DNA of 14,997 nucleotides from Sedimentisphaerales bacterium (lineage in GTDB: Bacteria > Planctomycetota > Phycisphaerae > Sedimentisphaerales > Anaerobacaceae), in contig JAFGTU010000099.1 in the NCBI GenBank assembly GCA_016933985.1, positions 1 through 14,997 on the forward strand, written 5' to 3'. Shown here in pieces: positions 6,731-14,357 of the stretch. The notes under the pieces are model-generated. The model searched no databases and was not told the DNA's origin. It saw nothing but the letters and a program-made list of their open reading frames with translations. The position numbers and the translations under genes are program-made. The first letter of the stretch is position 1, and every line of letters starts with the position of its first letter.

Positions 6731-7735
6731 GTGGGAACTATCGAACAAGGCGTCAGGCAGGCCGTTGAGAACTGCCTAAGAGTCCAGCCGGGCGAGAAGG
6801 CGTTCATTATAACCGACCGGCAGACAATCAAAATCGGCCTGGCCCTCAAGGCTGCCATTGAAAAGACCGCCGGGCAAGTCCAATTCTTCATAATGGAGGA
6901 TTTCGGCAAGAGGCCGATCTATATACCGCCGGCGATAAGCAACGCAATCAAGACCGCGGACGTCAGCGTATATGCCGCCCAGGGAGCTGAGGGAGAGCTG
7001 CAGACCTTCCGAATGCCGATGCTCAAGGCCATCGAGGCAAATACGAGGCTCAGGCACGCCCACATGATTGGAATCACGCCCCGCATCATGTGCGACGGCA
7101 TGTGCAGCGATTATAAAGAGATTCAGCGGATCAGCGGGTTCGTTTACGAAAAGGTCAAGACGGCAAACGAGATTAATGTGACTACCGAAAAAGGCTGCAA
7201 TTTCACGGCCCGCTTCAGCCCGCAGCTCAAATGGCTAATCAGCGATGGCGATATCAAGCCCGGCCGATGGATGAACCTGCCCGACGGAGAGGTCTTCACC
7301 TCGCCGGTCGATGTCGAAGGCACGGTCGTCATCGACGGCTGCCTTGGCGACTTCTTCGCCGAAAAGTACGATTCCCTCGAAGATACGCCGATCACGATCG
7401 AAATCAAGAACGGCAGGGCTGTGAGAGGGAGCATCAAATGCCCCGATGAGCAGTTGCGAGAGGAATTCACCAAGTACCTCTTCGAGAACGACCAAAACAG
7501 CCACAGGGTCGGCGAATTCGCCATCGGCACGAACACCGGCCTGACCGAGCTGATCTACAACCTCCTCCAGGACGAGAAATTCCCCGGGGTGCACATCGCC
7601 TTCGGCAGCCCCCTGCCCGGCAAAACCGGTGCAGATTGGGACTGCAAATCGCACGTGGACGGCGTTATCAAGAACCCGACTATCCGCGCCGACGGCGCAG
7701 CAATAATGCAAAAAGGTAAATTCAGCCTTAAATGA
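6731..7735 (+). CDS. M29-type aminopeptidase (leucyl aminopeptidase / AmpS-AmpT-like)
   Basis: Predicted cytoplasmic metallo-aminopeptidase that removes N-terminal residues from peptides. The 334-residue protein starts at GTG 6731 (AGGAG 7 nt upstream). The N-terminal Rossmann-like half runs to about 150 (GEKAFIITDRQTIKIGLALKAA). The metal-site half shows GRWMNLPDGEVFTSP (Glu187), VGEFAIGTN (Glu262), VHIAFGSPLPG (His288) and DWDCKSHVDGVI (His308, Asp310); order and spacing fit the two-metal site known for M29 enzymes. The tyrosine usual about 7 residues after the His is not seen (Leu295). It is shorter than the roughly 410-residue AmpS class and fits the shorter leucyl-aminopeptidase subgroup. 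The frame remains open to ATG 6269 (488 residues), but that extension is repeat DNA. Family is likely; substrate unknown. Confidence 0.85.
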   Translation: MGTIEQGVRQAVENCLRVQPGEKAFIITDRQTIKIGLALKAAIEKTAGQVQFFIMEDFGKRPIYIPPAISNAIKTADVSVYAAQGAEGELQTFRMPMLKAIEANTRLRHAHMIGITPRIMCDGMCSDYKEIQRISGFVYEKVKTANEINVTTEKGCNFTARFSPQLKWLISDGDIKPGRWMNLPDGEVFTSPVDVEGTVVIDGCLGDFFAEKYDSLEDTPITIEIKNGRAVRGSIKCPDEQLREEFTKYLFENDQNSHRVGEFAIGTNTGLTELIYNLLQDEKFPGVHIAFGSPLPGKTGADWDCKSHVDGVIKNPTIRADGAAIMQKGKFSLK

Positions 7736-7873
7736 GGACGATATTTTTCGCGGAAAGAGCAATATCCACAGACGCGCATCCTCCAATTTGTCCGTGACAG
7801 GCGGATTATACAGTTCATGGGTGGTTGCGCACGTCGACTGTGGAACATATTGGTCCCCCCGAAGATGATTCGG

Positions 7874-7902
7874 TTGACAGACGGATAGAGGTGTCATAGA
7901 CT
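7874..7902 (+). promoter_or_regulatory. Promoter upstream of the six-helix membrane protein
   Basis: Perfect TTGACA (7874-7879), 17-bp spacer and TAGACT (7897-7902, four of six matches). The start would be near 7909, leaving a leader of about 90 nt before ATG 7998 that opens with the hairpin at 7913-7941. Confidence 0.45.
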
Positions 7903-7912
7903 GTGAACCAAC

Positions 7913-7941
7913 GGGGCAGCGAATAGGACCTAAACTGCCCC
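7913..7941 (+). promoter_or_regulatory. Inverted repeat in the leader of the membrane-protein gene
   Basis: GGGGCAG (7913-7919) and CTGCCCC (7935-7941) are a perfect 7-bp inverted repeat with a 15-nt centre, placed just after the predicted transcription start. It may be a 5' RNA hairpin or a repressor operator. No T run follows, so it is not an evident terminator. Confidence 0.35.
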
Positions 7942-7997
7942 ATTATGACAACGTTGGTATAGCAATAGAGCATAGATTACTCGGCGGTTATTCCCGG

Positions 7998-8594
7998 ATG
8001 AAAACGCTTGTTCGTTTTATACTCTACCTAATAGGATTCTCCTTCCTCACCTGCGCGGTCACGTTGTTCTTGTATTGGCACGGCTACGGAATCATATTGA
8101 AGGAGAACGGCCCTATCGAATGGATCGAGGCGCTGTGGCTTTTGCTCAGCAGCCTGTTCTTGTTTCTCGCTGCTCGCAAATCAGTCCAATATAGCCGCCT
8201 TTATGCCGTTCTTTGGCTCTTGCCGCTGGCCGCTGCCACGAGAGAGCTGGATGCGGTATTCGACGAAATCCTTTTTCACGGCGCATGGGCCATTCCGGCA
8301 TGGTTCATTCTGCTGGTGTGTCTTTACCGCACCTTCAAATCGCGCAGTATTCTCAAGTCTGAAATTCTTGAGTTTGCACAGACTCAGCAAGCGGTGTTTC
8401 TCGGCTTGGGATTTTTCATCGTTGCCGTATTCGCCCAGACCTTCGGCCAGCAGGCCGTCATGCGAGCGGTATTTCAAGAGTATTACATGAGAAGCATCGG
8501 TGGTTTTATCGAGGAAATCATAGAATTTCTCGGTTACGTTATTCTGGTTATCGGCTCATTTGAATGTTATCTAAGGTGTCATCGGCTCGGCTAG
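7998..8594 (+). CDS. Integral membrane protein of unknown function
   Basis: I do not recognise the family. The 198 residues hold about six hydrophobic helices: roughly 7-27 (ILYLIGFSFLTCAVTLFLYW), 42-59, 67-81, 96-111, 132-149 and 174-191. Between them are conserved-looking polar stretches that could be functional: KENGPIEWIEA before helix 2, TRELDAVFDEILFHG between helices 3 and 4 (acidic and His residues close to the membrane), and GGFIEEIIEF before helix 6. Inner-membrane location is inferred. ATG 7998 is the first start, with no clear Shine-Dalgarno upstream. It ends 22 bp before the GH28 start, so cotranscription is possible. Codon composition matches its neighbours. Confidence 0.75.
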   Translation: MKTLVRFILYLIGFSFLTCAVTLFLYWHGYGIILKENGPIEWIEALWLLLSSLFLFLAARKSVQYSRLYAVLWLLPLAAATRELDAVFDEILFHGAWAIPAWFILLVCLYRTFKSRSILKSEILEFAQTQQAVFLGLGFFIVAVFAQTFGQQAVMRAVFQEYYMRSIGGFIEEIIEFLGYVILVIGSFECYLRCHRLG

Positions 8595-8616
8595 GCCGAA
8601 GAATAGGTGATCTGCT

Positions 8617-10176
8617 ATGAAAACAACCGGCACAAACACGCAACGAGAATTCCTCAAGATACAAACCCGCCGGCCTCCAACAAGATTGTGGCAACTGTGC
8701 CGTAGATTCGAGGGTGGCAGCCTCAAGCCCGAAGGGCTTGGGAATGGCCCTGGCCGTATGCCCAAAACGCGGCGCAGCGCCGGCCTGATGGCATTTGGAG
8801 TTCTGTTTTCAGTTCTTGTTGTGGCTTCAGCCCGGAGCTCGGCTGCGGCGAAGGTCGTTACCTACCCGGCCCCGACTGGTGAAGCCTTATCGACCGATTA
8901 CGAGGTCCTGGCGGCAGGGCAGAAGGTTGATGTCTATACCGCCCGCGTTCTGGACCCGCCATTTGCCGGCAAGGAATGGGACTTTGGCGGGCCTTATTCT
9001 TTTGCCAACTTCGACTTCTCTGGGAGCGTCACCGTCCGCATTGTGTCCAAACGCTCGCTCGCCAACGTGGTAATCAGGCCCGAATCGTTCGGGATCAAGC
9101 CGGCGCTGGTCGATGACCATACGCTGGAGCTGACGCTGGATCGGCCGCGAAAGTTCAGCGTTGAGCCGGACGGCAGGAAAGGGCCGTTGCTGCTGTTTGC
9201 AAATCCTTTGGAGACGGATGCACCGAAGCCCGATGACAAAGACGTCATCTATTTCGGCCCCGGTGTGCACAAGCCGGAAAAGATAGTCCTGGAAAGCAAC
9301 CAGACGCTTTACCTCGCCGGCGGCGCCGTGGTCAAGGCCGAGGTGCTGGCGCAGGGGCAGAACATTCGGATTCGGGGGCGAGGCATTCTGGACGGCTCGG
9401 ACTGGGAGTGGCGCAAAGGCCCCATCGGCAACTTGATTGCGATTCGCAACAGCACCGACGTCGAAGTCAGCGACATCACGCTCCGAGGCTCATCGCATTG
9501 GTCCATTGTGCCGAAGAGCTGTCGTCGGGTGACGATTCGCAACGTCAAGCTCTGCAACTCCCGCGTCCAGAACGATGACGGCATCAATCCGTGCAACTCC
9601 CAGGACGTCCTGATAACCGATTGCTTCATCCGCAGCGACGACGATTGCGTCGCCCTCAAGGGCCTCGATTTCAGCGGCGAAAACAGCAACGTCGAGCGAA
9701 TCACGGTTGAGAATTCGGTCCTGTGGTGCGACCGGGCGCGGATCTTCCTGCTCGGCCACGAGAGCCGGGCCGAGTTTATGCGCGACATCACCCTGCGCAA
9801 CCTCGACATCATCCATTTCACTATGACGCCGTTCTTGTTCGAGCCGGGCGAAGATATGCGCCTCGAAAATGTCACAGTCGAAAACATTCGAATCCACGGC
9901 GAGGGCCAGAGGGAGTTCATCCGCCTGCGCCCCGTCGTCAATCAGTATATGCGCAAGAAAGTGCCCGGATTCATCAGCAACATTAAGTTCAAGGATATTA
10001 CGCTCAGCGGCCGGGGCGGCGAGTATCTTGTCCAGGTACAAGGGGCCGACGCCGAACATAACGTCCGCGACGTAACCTTCGAGAACGTCTCGATTGCAGG
10101 GGCGAAACTAAGCAGAGAATCCAGCCCGGTGCAAATCGGCAGCTACACTCAAAACGTCAGCTTCGCGGCGAATTGA
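8617..10176 (+). CDS. Secreted GH28-type glycosidase (polygalacturonase-like)
   Basis: GH28 enzymes cleave galacturonan-type polysaccharides with a right-handed beta-helix. After a signal peptide (LMAFGVLFSVLVVASARSSA) come an N-terminal beta domain and the helix, entered by GVHKPEKIVLESNQTLYLAGGAVV and IRIRGRGILDG. The family catalytic signatures are NDDG (319-322), SDDDC (340-344) and GHES (380-383, normally GHG), with REFIRLRP (432-439) where RIK is usual. The Asp set is kept, so it is probably active, on an unknown uronic or related substrate. ATG 8617 has AGGTGA 6 nt upstream and gives 519 residues, but puts some 55 residues before the hydrophobic core; ATG 8758 would give a normal signal peptide (472 residues) with a poor ribosome site. 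A palindrome (8724-8740) lies inside the disputed part. Confidence 0.88.
   Translation: MKTTGTNTQREFLKIQTRRPPTRLWQLCRRFEGGSLKPEGLGNGPGRMPKTRRSAGLMAFGVLFSVLVVASARSSAAAKVVTYPAPTGEALSTDYEVLAAGQKVDVYTARVLDPPFAGKEWDFGGPYSFANFDFSGSVTVRIVSKRSLANVVIRPESFGIKPALVDDHTLELTLDRPRKFSVEPDGRKGPLLLFANPLETDAPKPDDKDVIYFGPGVHKPEKIVLESNQTLYLAGGAVVKAEVLAQGQNIRIRGRGILDGSDWEWRKGPIGNLIAIRNSTDVEVSDITLRGSSHWSIVPKSCRRVTIRNVKLCNSRVQNDDGINPCNSQDVLITDCFIRSDDDCVALKGLDFSGENSNVERITVENSVLWCDRARIFLLGHESRAEFMRDITLRNLDIIHFTMTPFLFEPGEDMRLENVTVENIRIHGEGQREFIRLRPVVNQYMRKKVPGFISNIKFKDITLSGRGGEYLVQVQGADAEHNVRDVTFENVSIAGAKLSRESSPVQIGSYTQNVSFAAN
8724..8740. repeat. Small palindrome in the 5' part of the GH28 gene
   Basis: CAAGCCC (8724-8730) and GGGCTTG (8734-8740) pair perfectly around GAA. 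It is 18 bp before ATG 8758 and may be a REP-like unit that inserted into, or forms, the leader; in RNA it would be a stable GAA-loop hairpin near that alternative start. Confidence 0.5.
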
Positions 10177-10257
10177 GGTGAACCGCGGGAAATCTCTGAA
10201 TATGATAGCTGCAAATAGCCGATAAACTGCTGATTGCAGAGATTGAAAGGTCCTGCT

Positions 10258-10791
10258 ATGGAAAAGAAGAATACAATCATTTCCAGCCTTCTTATTCTGG
10301 CGTGTTCGCTGTTGCCGGCGGGGTGCGACGGCGGTAAGAACAAGGCGATCCAGGAGGCCGAAAAGGCGCGAGACGAGGCAGCCAAAGCCAAAGCCGCCTT
10401 GTCGAAGGCCAGGGCCGAGATAGACGAACTGAATGAGGAGCTTTACGCGGCCAAGAATACGAGGGATGAATTGGACCAGCAGCTTCGGCTGCTAAGGGGA
10501 GATCGCGGCAAGACCGCTATCCAAACGCCCCCGGCCACAGAAATCACACAAACCACCATTGAGGTCGATGTTGACGACTCGGTTGTCGCCGCCCTAAACG
10601 CCGAGATCGCCCAGCTCAGGAAGCTCATAGCCGAGCAGCAGAAGACAATCGCCGAGCAGGAGGCGGCTATTGAGCAGCTCGCCGAGAGCGTTGGCAGGGC
10701 CGAAGAAGCAGCCGAGGTCGTCGAGGTCCCCCCCATGCCCGACGTACCCGTTGAGCCTAACGAGGCGACCGAACCAAACGGGGGCTTATGA
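10258..10791 (+). CDS. Exported coiled-coil protein, probable lipoprotein
   Basis: The family is not recognised. Of 177 residues, 1-23 form an export signal (MEKKNTIISSLLILACSLLPAGC); Cys23 is a possible lipidation site, although Pro at -3 is not typical, and Cys16 is an alternative. Then come two long charged helices of coiled-coil type, about 29-80 (KAIQEAEKARDEAAKAKAAL onward) and 110-155 (AALNAEIAQLRKLIAEQQKT onward), joined by a Thr/Pro linker, and a Pro/Glu-rich tail (VPPMPDVPVEPNEATEPN). The pattern resembles Lpp- or spacer-like envelope proteins; this is inference. AAAGG (10246-10250) supports ATG 10258. It follows the GH28 gene by 81 bp and shares its orientation. Confidence 0.78.
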   Translation: MEKKNTIISSLLILACSLLPAGCDGGKNKAIQEAEKARDEAAKAKAALSKARAEIDELNEELYAAKNTRDELDQQLRLLRGDRGKTAIQTPPATEITQTTIEVDVDDSVVAALNAEIAQLRKLIAEQQKTIAEQEAAIEQLAESVGRAEEAAEVVEVPPMPDVPVEPNEATEPNGGL

Positions 10792-10816
10792 CCCGCATTT
10801 CCCACCGCCGACCCCG

Positions 10817-11010
10817 CTCCGCCATAGCGCTTCGCGGAGGCGAGGATCTTTCCTTGTGATTATCGGTGATGGATTCCGACAAGGGCGGACTTCCGGGATG
10901 AACAGACCGGCACGGTGAATCCCGGGGTGGACAGAACCCGCACCACTGGTGTGCGGGCTAATCAATGGAAATGGCGGAATAAAGAAACCCCGGCCCACAG
11001 TTGGCGGGGC
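10817..11010. repeat. Cluster of four inverted repeats (REP-like or terminator cluster)
   Basis: The 308-bp gap 10792-11099 has no gene but holds: CTCCGC/GCGGAG (10817-10822, 10834-10839); CCGGGAT/ATCCCGG (10893-10899, 10919-10925); CCCGCAC/GTGCGGG around CACTGGT (10937-10943, 10951-10957); and CCCCGGCC/GGCGGGG with a bulge around CACAGTT (about 10989-11009). The last two are each followed by GGGCTAATC, suggesting a duplicated unit. Lack of T runs argues against simple terminators. They probably separate the lipoprotein transcript from the next operon. Confidence 0.6.
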
Positions 11011-11047
11011 TAATCGGGGGTACGGAACAGGGAAAATGTAAAAATTG

Positions 11048-11076
11048 TTGCAATTCGGGGGGGTGGGGGTTAGTAT
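11048..11076 (+). promoter_or_regulatory. Candidate promoter with a G-run spacer for the 11100-purH unit
   Basis: TTGCAA (11048-11053) and TAGTAT (11071-11076) are 17 bp apart, each matching four of six. The spacer contains seven G, one T and five G (11057-11069). Transcription would begin about 11083, only some 17 nt before ATG 11100. Modest match, so moderate confidence. Confidence 0.4.
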
Positions 11077-11099
11077 TCTGCGGAACCGAGGCTTTGCAG

Positions 11100-11393
11100 A
11101 TGGATAAGTCAGGCGAAAACGGCGACAAGGGCGGTGAAACGGCTGATAGCCGGGTTGCCCGCGAGTATGCCGGCAGGCTTAGCAACGAGCACCGGATGCT
11201 GGTTGTTCTTAAAAAAGAGCTTTACGATGGTGTGTGGGAGCCGATGCTGGACGACCTGCAGAACCGTTTGACCGGCAAGCCATACATATTTAAGCTGGTG
11301 AACCGGATAAAAGATGATATAGAGCGTATTGAAGAGATGCAGAAGTTCGAGGCCGAGCATAATGTTGATCTGGGAGATTACGTCGAACTTTGA
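11100..11393 (+). CDS. Small charged helical protein of unknown function
   Basis: I do not recognise this 97-residue protein. It is soluble, with no signal or membrane segment, and looks mostly helical: an N-terminal Gly/Asp/Lys-rich stretch, then VAREYAGRLSNEHRMLVVLK, a WEPMLDDLQNRL helix, and LVNRIKDDIERIEEMQKFEAEH, the last possibly a short coiled coil. ATG 11100 is preceded by GAGG (about 11088) at loose Shine-Dalgarno distance; the frame is open further back to a TTG at 11001, but that part is cysteine/glycine-rich hairpin DNA. The next gene starts 48 bp after its stop and purH follows, so all three are likely one operon. Its codon use is G/T-ending like its neighbours, supporting a real gene. 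Confidence 0.65.
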   Translation: MDKSGENGDKGGETADSRVAREYAGRLSNEHRMLVVLKKELYDGVWEPMLDDLQNRLTGKPYIFKLVNRIKDDIERIEEMQKFEAEHNVDLGDYVEL

Positions 11394-11441
11394 GTGAACG
11401 TTTTGAATCAGGCGATTTTTGACCGAAGGGAGGACAGGGCA

Positions 11442-12551
11442 ATGTCTGAGCAATCGCGATTCAGGCTGGTCTTTGTTTGTTTGTTTGTTGCTTTATGCAC
11501 GGCTGGGCGGGGTTTAGGCGCTGCGGACAGCTCTCGGCGGCTTATATCGCCGGCGTTGCTGAGCCGAGCAGGGTTGGAGATTGTGTGGGATGATGAGCTG
11601 CCGATCGAAAATGGCGAGAAGCTGGAGAGGTTGTCTGTCGTTGGCAGCAAGATTCATGCCCTTTCGACTCGGAACTACCTGATTTCGCTGGGTAGAGAGA
11701 AAGGGGAGAAGGTTTTCAGCAAATACGCGGCGCCTGTTGGTCAACCGGTGGGCGAACCGGTGCCCTACGAGGATGAGCTGATATGGGTGTTCGGCGACAG
11801 GGTTGTTGAGATGAGCGAGCGCACGGGCGAGGAGCTTAGGAGCCAGAGTATCGAATATCGCATAATGTGCCCGGCGGTGAGAAACAGCGAGTATATGTAT
11901 TTGAGCGGGACCGACGGACGTTTGCATGTTCTTCGTGAGAAGGACAAAGTTCCGCTTTTTGAGGCATCTGCAGGTAATGACTCGAAGATCAACTCGGTCA
12001 TCGCGGCTAAGACTTTTGTGATTTTTAGCACGGATGCGGGGAACGTGATAAGTATGCTGGCGGGTGAGCCTGTTCGCTTGTGGCAGTTTGACGCAGCCGG
12101 GGGCGTCGCGGGGCGGATCGTTCTTGACGAGACGTCGCTGTTTTTCGCCAGCCGGGATACTTATGTTTATCGGGTCGATATGACCGGGCCGCAGAGCGTC
12201 AAGCTTGTGTGGAAAAGGCAGATGGCCGGTGTGCCTGAGGTCGCGCCGCGGGTGACGAAGACGACTGTTTATCAGTATGTTCGGGGCAAGGGGCTGACGG
12301 CGATTGACAAGCAAGAAGGGACACAGTTGTGGTCGCTGGCCGAAGGTCTTGAGCTTCTGGCGGAATCCGGGTCGAAGGCGTACGTTATCACTGAGAACGA
12401 GACTCTGACTGCGATGGATAATAGGGCGATGACAAAGCTCTATTCTGTTAATTTTCGTGGGGTGAGCAGATTCGCGTGCAATACGGTTGACCCCAAGATT
12501 TATGTTGCAGATGAAAGCGGTCGGATTGCGTGTTTGCAGCCGGTCGAATAA
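11442..12551 (+). CDS. Secreted PQQ-like beta-propeller repeat protein
   Basis: The 369-residue protein has a signal peptide (LVFVCLFVALCTAGRGLGA, cut near 27) and then blades of the PQQ-enzyme/WD40-like type seen in BamB: LERLSVVGSKIHALSTRNYL with LISLGREKGEK, DELIWVFGDRVVEMSERTGE, EYMYLSGTDGRLHVL, TFVIFSTDAGNVISMLAG, SLFFASRDTYVYRVD, TVYQYVRGKGLTAIDKQEG, KAYVITENETLTAMDN and KIYVADESGRIACLQ, about seven or eight units. No catalytic residues or haem motif are seen, so a binding or scaffolding role in the periplasm is likelier than a PQQ dehydrogenase. ATG 11442 is fixed by AAGGGAGG (11426-11433), 8 nt upstream; in-frame GTG 11394 lacks this. purH starts 50 bp after. Confidence 0.82.
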   Translation: MSEQSRFRLVFVCLFVALCTAGRGLGAADSSRRLISPALLSRAGLEIVWDDELPIENGEKLERLSVVGSKIHALSTRNYLISLGREKGEKVFSKYAAPVGQPVGEPVPYEDELIWVFGDRVVEMSERTGEELRSQSIEYRIMCPAVRNSEYMYLSGTDGRLHVLREKDKVPLFEASAGNDSKINSVIAAKTFVIFSTDAGNVISMLAGEPVRLWQFDAAGGVAGRIVLDETSLFFASRDTYVYRVDMTGPQSVKLVWKRQMAGVPEVAPRVTKTTVYQYVRGKGLTAIDKQEGTQLWSLAEGLELLAESGSKAYVITENETLTAMDNRAMTKLYSVNFRGVSRFACNTVDPKIYVADESGRIACLQPVE

Positions 12552-12556
12552 GGCAG

Positions 12557-12575
12557 CCGCAGGTGCGGTGTTTTT
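12557..12575 (+). terminator. Weak hairpin with T run before purH
   Basis: CCGC (12557-12560) and GCGG (12565-12568) with an AGGT loop are followed by TGTTTTT. The stem is only four to five pairs, so it would be an inefficient terminator or attenuator between the propeller gene and purH. Confidence 0.25.
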
Positions 12576-12601
12576 AATCTATGGAAGGAGTTGTATTTGA
12601 G

Positions 12602-14212
12602 ATGGATGTGAAAATCAAGACGGCGTTGATTAGTGTTTCCGACAAGAACGGTGTTGTCGAGTTCGCCAAGAAGCTGAATGCTATGGGAGTTAAGATCATC
12701 AGCACCGGCGGAACGGCGAAGAAGTTGAACGAGGCGGGGCTGAATGTTGTGGGGATCGAGTCTGTTACCGGTTTTCCGGAGATGATGAACGGACGGGTCA
12801 AGACGCTTCATCCGAAGATACACGGGGCGCTTTTGGGCCTTCGCGACAATGCCGAGCATAAGGCGGCAATGAAGACGCACGGCATCGAGCCGATAGACCT
12901 GGTCTGCGTGAATCTTTATCCGTTCGAGGCGACGATAGCCAAGCCAGGCTGCACTTTGGAGGAGGCGATCGAGAATATCGATATCGGCGGCCCTAGTATG
13001 CTGCGGTCGGCTTCGAAGAATCACAAGTTCGTAACGGTGGTTACGCAGGCGGATCAGTACGACAGGGTCATCGAAGAGATGGAGAAGAACAACGGGGCGG
13101 TGAGCGCCGAGCTTCGGAGCGATTTTGCGAGGGTGGCCTTTGGGCTTACGGCTTCGTATGACGCGGCGATATCGAAGTACTTGAATGCCAGGGCGGGTGT
13201 GGAATACCCGGAGCGGGTTTCGCTTGCGTTAACGAAGCAGTCGTCGCTGCGGTATGGGGAGAATCCTCATCAGAGTGCGGCGTTCTATAAGATAGCGGCC
13301 AGCGGGGAGACTTCGGTGTGCAGCGGCGAATTGCTCGAAGGCGGGGTCGGCATCAGCTTCAACAACCTGCTGGATACGAACGCCGCGTTTGAATTGGTGA
13401 AGGAATTCGACAAGCCCGCGGCGGTTGTTGTCAAGCACCTTAATCCGTGCGGCTGTGCCGTTGACGATGATATTTGCGAGGCGTACCGCAAGGCATACGA
13501 AGGGGACGTGATTAGCGCTTTCGGGGGTATTGTCGCTTTGAACAGGAATGTTGACGTCGAGCTTGCTCAGACGATTATGGAGTCGTACAGTCGCTTCGGC
13601 AAGGCTTTGGGGGCGAGCGGGTTCTTTGCGGAAGTGATCATCGCTCCGCAATTCGAGAAGGATGCGGTGGAGATAATCAGGACCCTTAAGAGCTGGGGCG
13701 ACCGAGTGCGTCTGGTCGAGACGGGGCCGATTGACAGGGCCAAGACGGCTGCGGGGGAGTATGACGTTCGCTGTCTCGTCGGCGGGATGCTTCTGCAGAA
13801 GCGCGACTTGGCGGGGTGGGAGCCGGATGTGCTTACATATCCGACGAAGGCCAAGCCGACGAAAGATCAGCTTGAAGACCTGCGAATTGCGTGGCTTGTG
13901 GCCAAGCACACCAAGAGTAATACAATTGTGCTGGTGAAAAACAGGAAGGTTCTTGGCGTTGGGGCCGGTCAGATGAACCGCGTTGAGTCCGGGCTGATTG
14001 CGTTCAAGCGTGCGGGCGAGGCGACGAAGGGCTGCGTGATGGCGTCTGATGCGTTCTTCCCGTTCCCGGACAACGTTGTCAACGCGGCCAAGGCCGGGAT
14101 TGCGGCTATAGTGCAGCCCGGCGGCTCTCAGAAGGACGACGAGGTAATCGCCACGGCCGATGAGAACGGAATTGCAATGATTTTCACGGGCAAGAGGCAC
14201 TTCAAACATTAG
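12602..14212 (+). CDS. purH: Bifunctional AICAR formyltransferase / IMP cyclohydrolase
   Basis: PurH carries out the last two steps of de novo purine synthesis, AICAR to FAICAR with 10-formyl-THF and then ring closure to IMP. The 536-residue length is typical. The N-terminal cyclohydrolase (MGS-like fold) shows KTALISVSDKNGVVEFAKK, STGGT (34-38), TGFPEMMNGRVKTLHPKIHG (56-75) and ENIDIGGPSMLRSASKN. The C-terminal transferase shows SLRYGENPHQSAAFY, KHLNPCGCA with the catalytic Lys278-His279 pair, GDVISAFGGIVALN, NTIVLVKNRKVLGVGAGQMNR and FPFPDNV, ending KRHFKH. ATG 12602 is preferred: AAGGAG (12585-12590) is 11 nt upstream and family starts are near there; ATG 12581 would contain that site in its own codons. 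Third positions favour G, unlike the C-rich genes on the left. Confidence 0.97.
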   Translation: MDVKIKTALISVSDKNGVVEFAKKLNAMGVKIISTGGTAKKLNEAGLNVVGIESVTGFPEMMNGRVKTLHPKIHGALLGLRDNAEHKAAMKTHGIEPIDLVCVNLYPFEATIAKPGCTLEEAIENIDIGGPSMLRSASKNHKFVTVVTQADQYDRVIEEMEKNNGAVSAELRSDFARVAFGLTASYDAAISKYLNARAGVEYPERVSLALTKQSSLRYGENPHQSAAFYKIAASGETSVCSGELLEGGVGISFNNLLDTNAAFELVKEFDKPAAVVVKHLNPCGCAVDDDICEAYRKAYEGDVISAFGGIVALNRNVDVELAQTIMESYSRFGKALGASGFFAEVIIAPQFEKDAVEIIRTLKSWGDRVRLVETGPIDRAKTAAGEYDVRCLVGGMLLQKRDLAGWEPDVLTYPTKAKPTKDQLEDLRIAWLVAKHTKSNTIVLVKNRKVLGVGAGQMNRVESGLIAFKRAGEATKGCVMASDAFFPFPDNVVNAAKAGIAAIVQPGGSQKDDEVIATADENGIAMIFTGKRHFKH

Positions 14213-14235
14213 TTCGTGTAAATAAAATTTTGTAT

Positions 14236-14264
14236 TTGAACGTTCCGGGAAGTGTCGATATTAT
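14236..14264 (+). promoter_or_regulatory. Promoter for trpB2
   Basis: TTGAAC (14236-14241), 17-bp spacer and TATTAT (14259-14264), the latter overlapping a perfect TATAAT (14262-14267). It lies in the 145-bp gap after purH, so trpB2 probably has its own transcript. AGGAAG (14345-14350) is the ribosome site for ATG 14358. Confidence 0.5.
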
Positions 14265-14357
14265 AATTGCGTTTGAGCTTGGTCGTGTAGCTGAGCATGT
14301 TTCGACGGGTAGTCCCGCAGAGACGGAATTTGTTGACCGTTTTTAGGAAGAGTGCTT

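Noticed and set aside
7762..7770. ATATCCACA as a DnaA box marking an origin
   Set aside because: Single site with one mismatch and no cluster found; kept only as a side note to the skew switch.
9309..9941. Minus-strand frames inside the GH28 gene
   Set aside because: Arginine/serine-rich shadows with no family features, opposite to a supported gene.
13229..14209. 326-codon minus-strand frame inside purH
   Set aside because: Antisense shadow of a well-supported PurH; arises from G-ending codon bias.
14213..14235. Terminator after purH
   Set aside because: Only an AT-rich AAATA/TATTT pairing is present; too weak to call.
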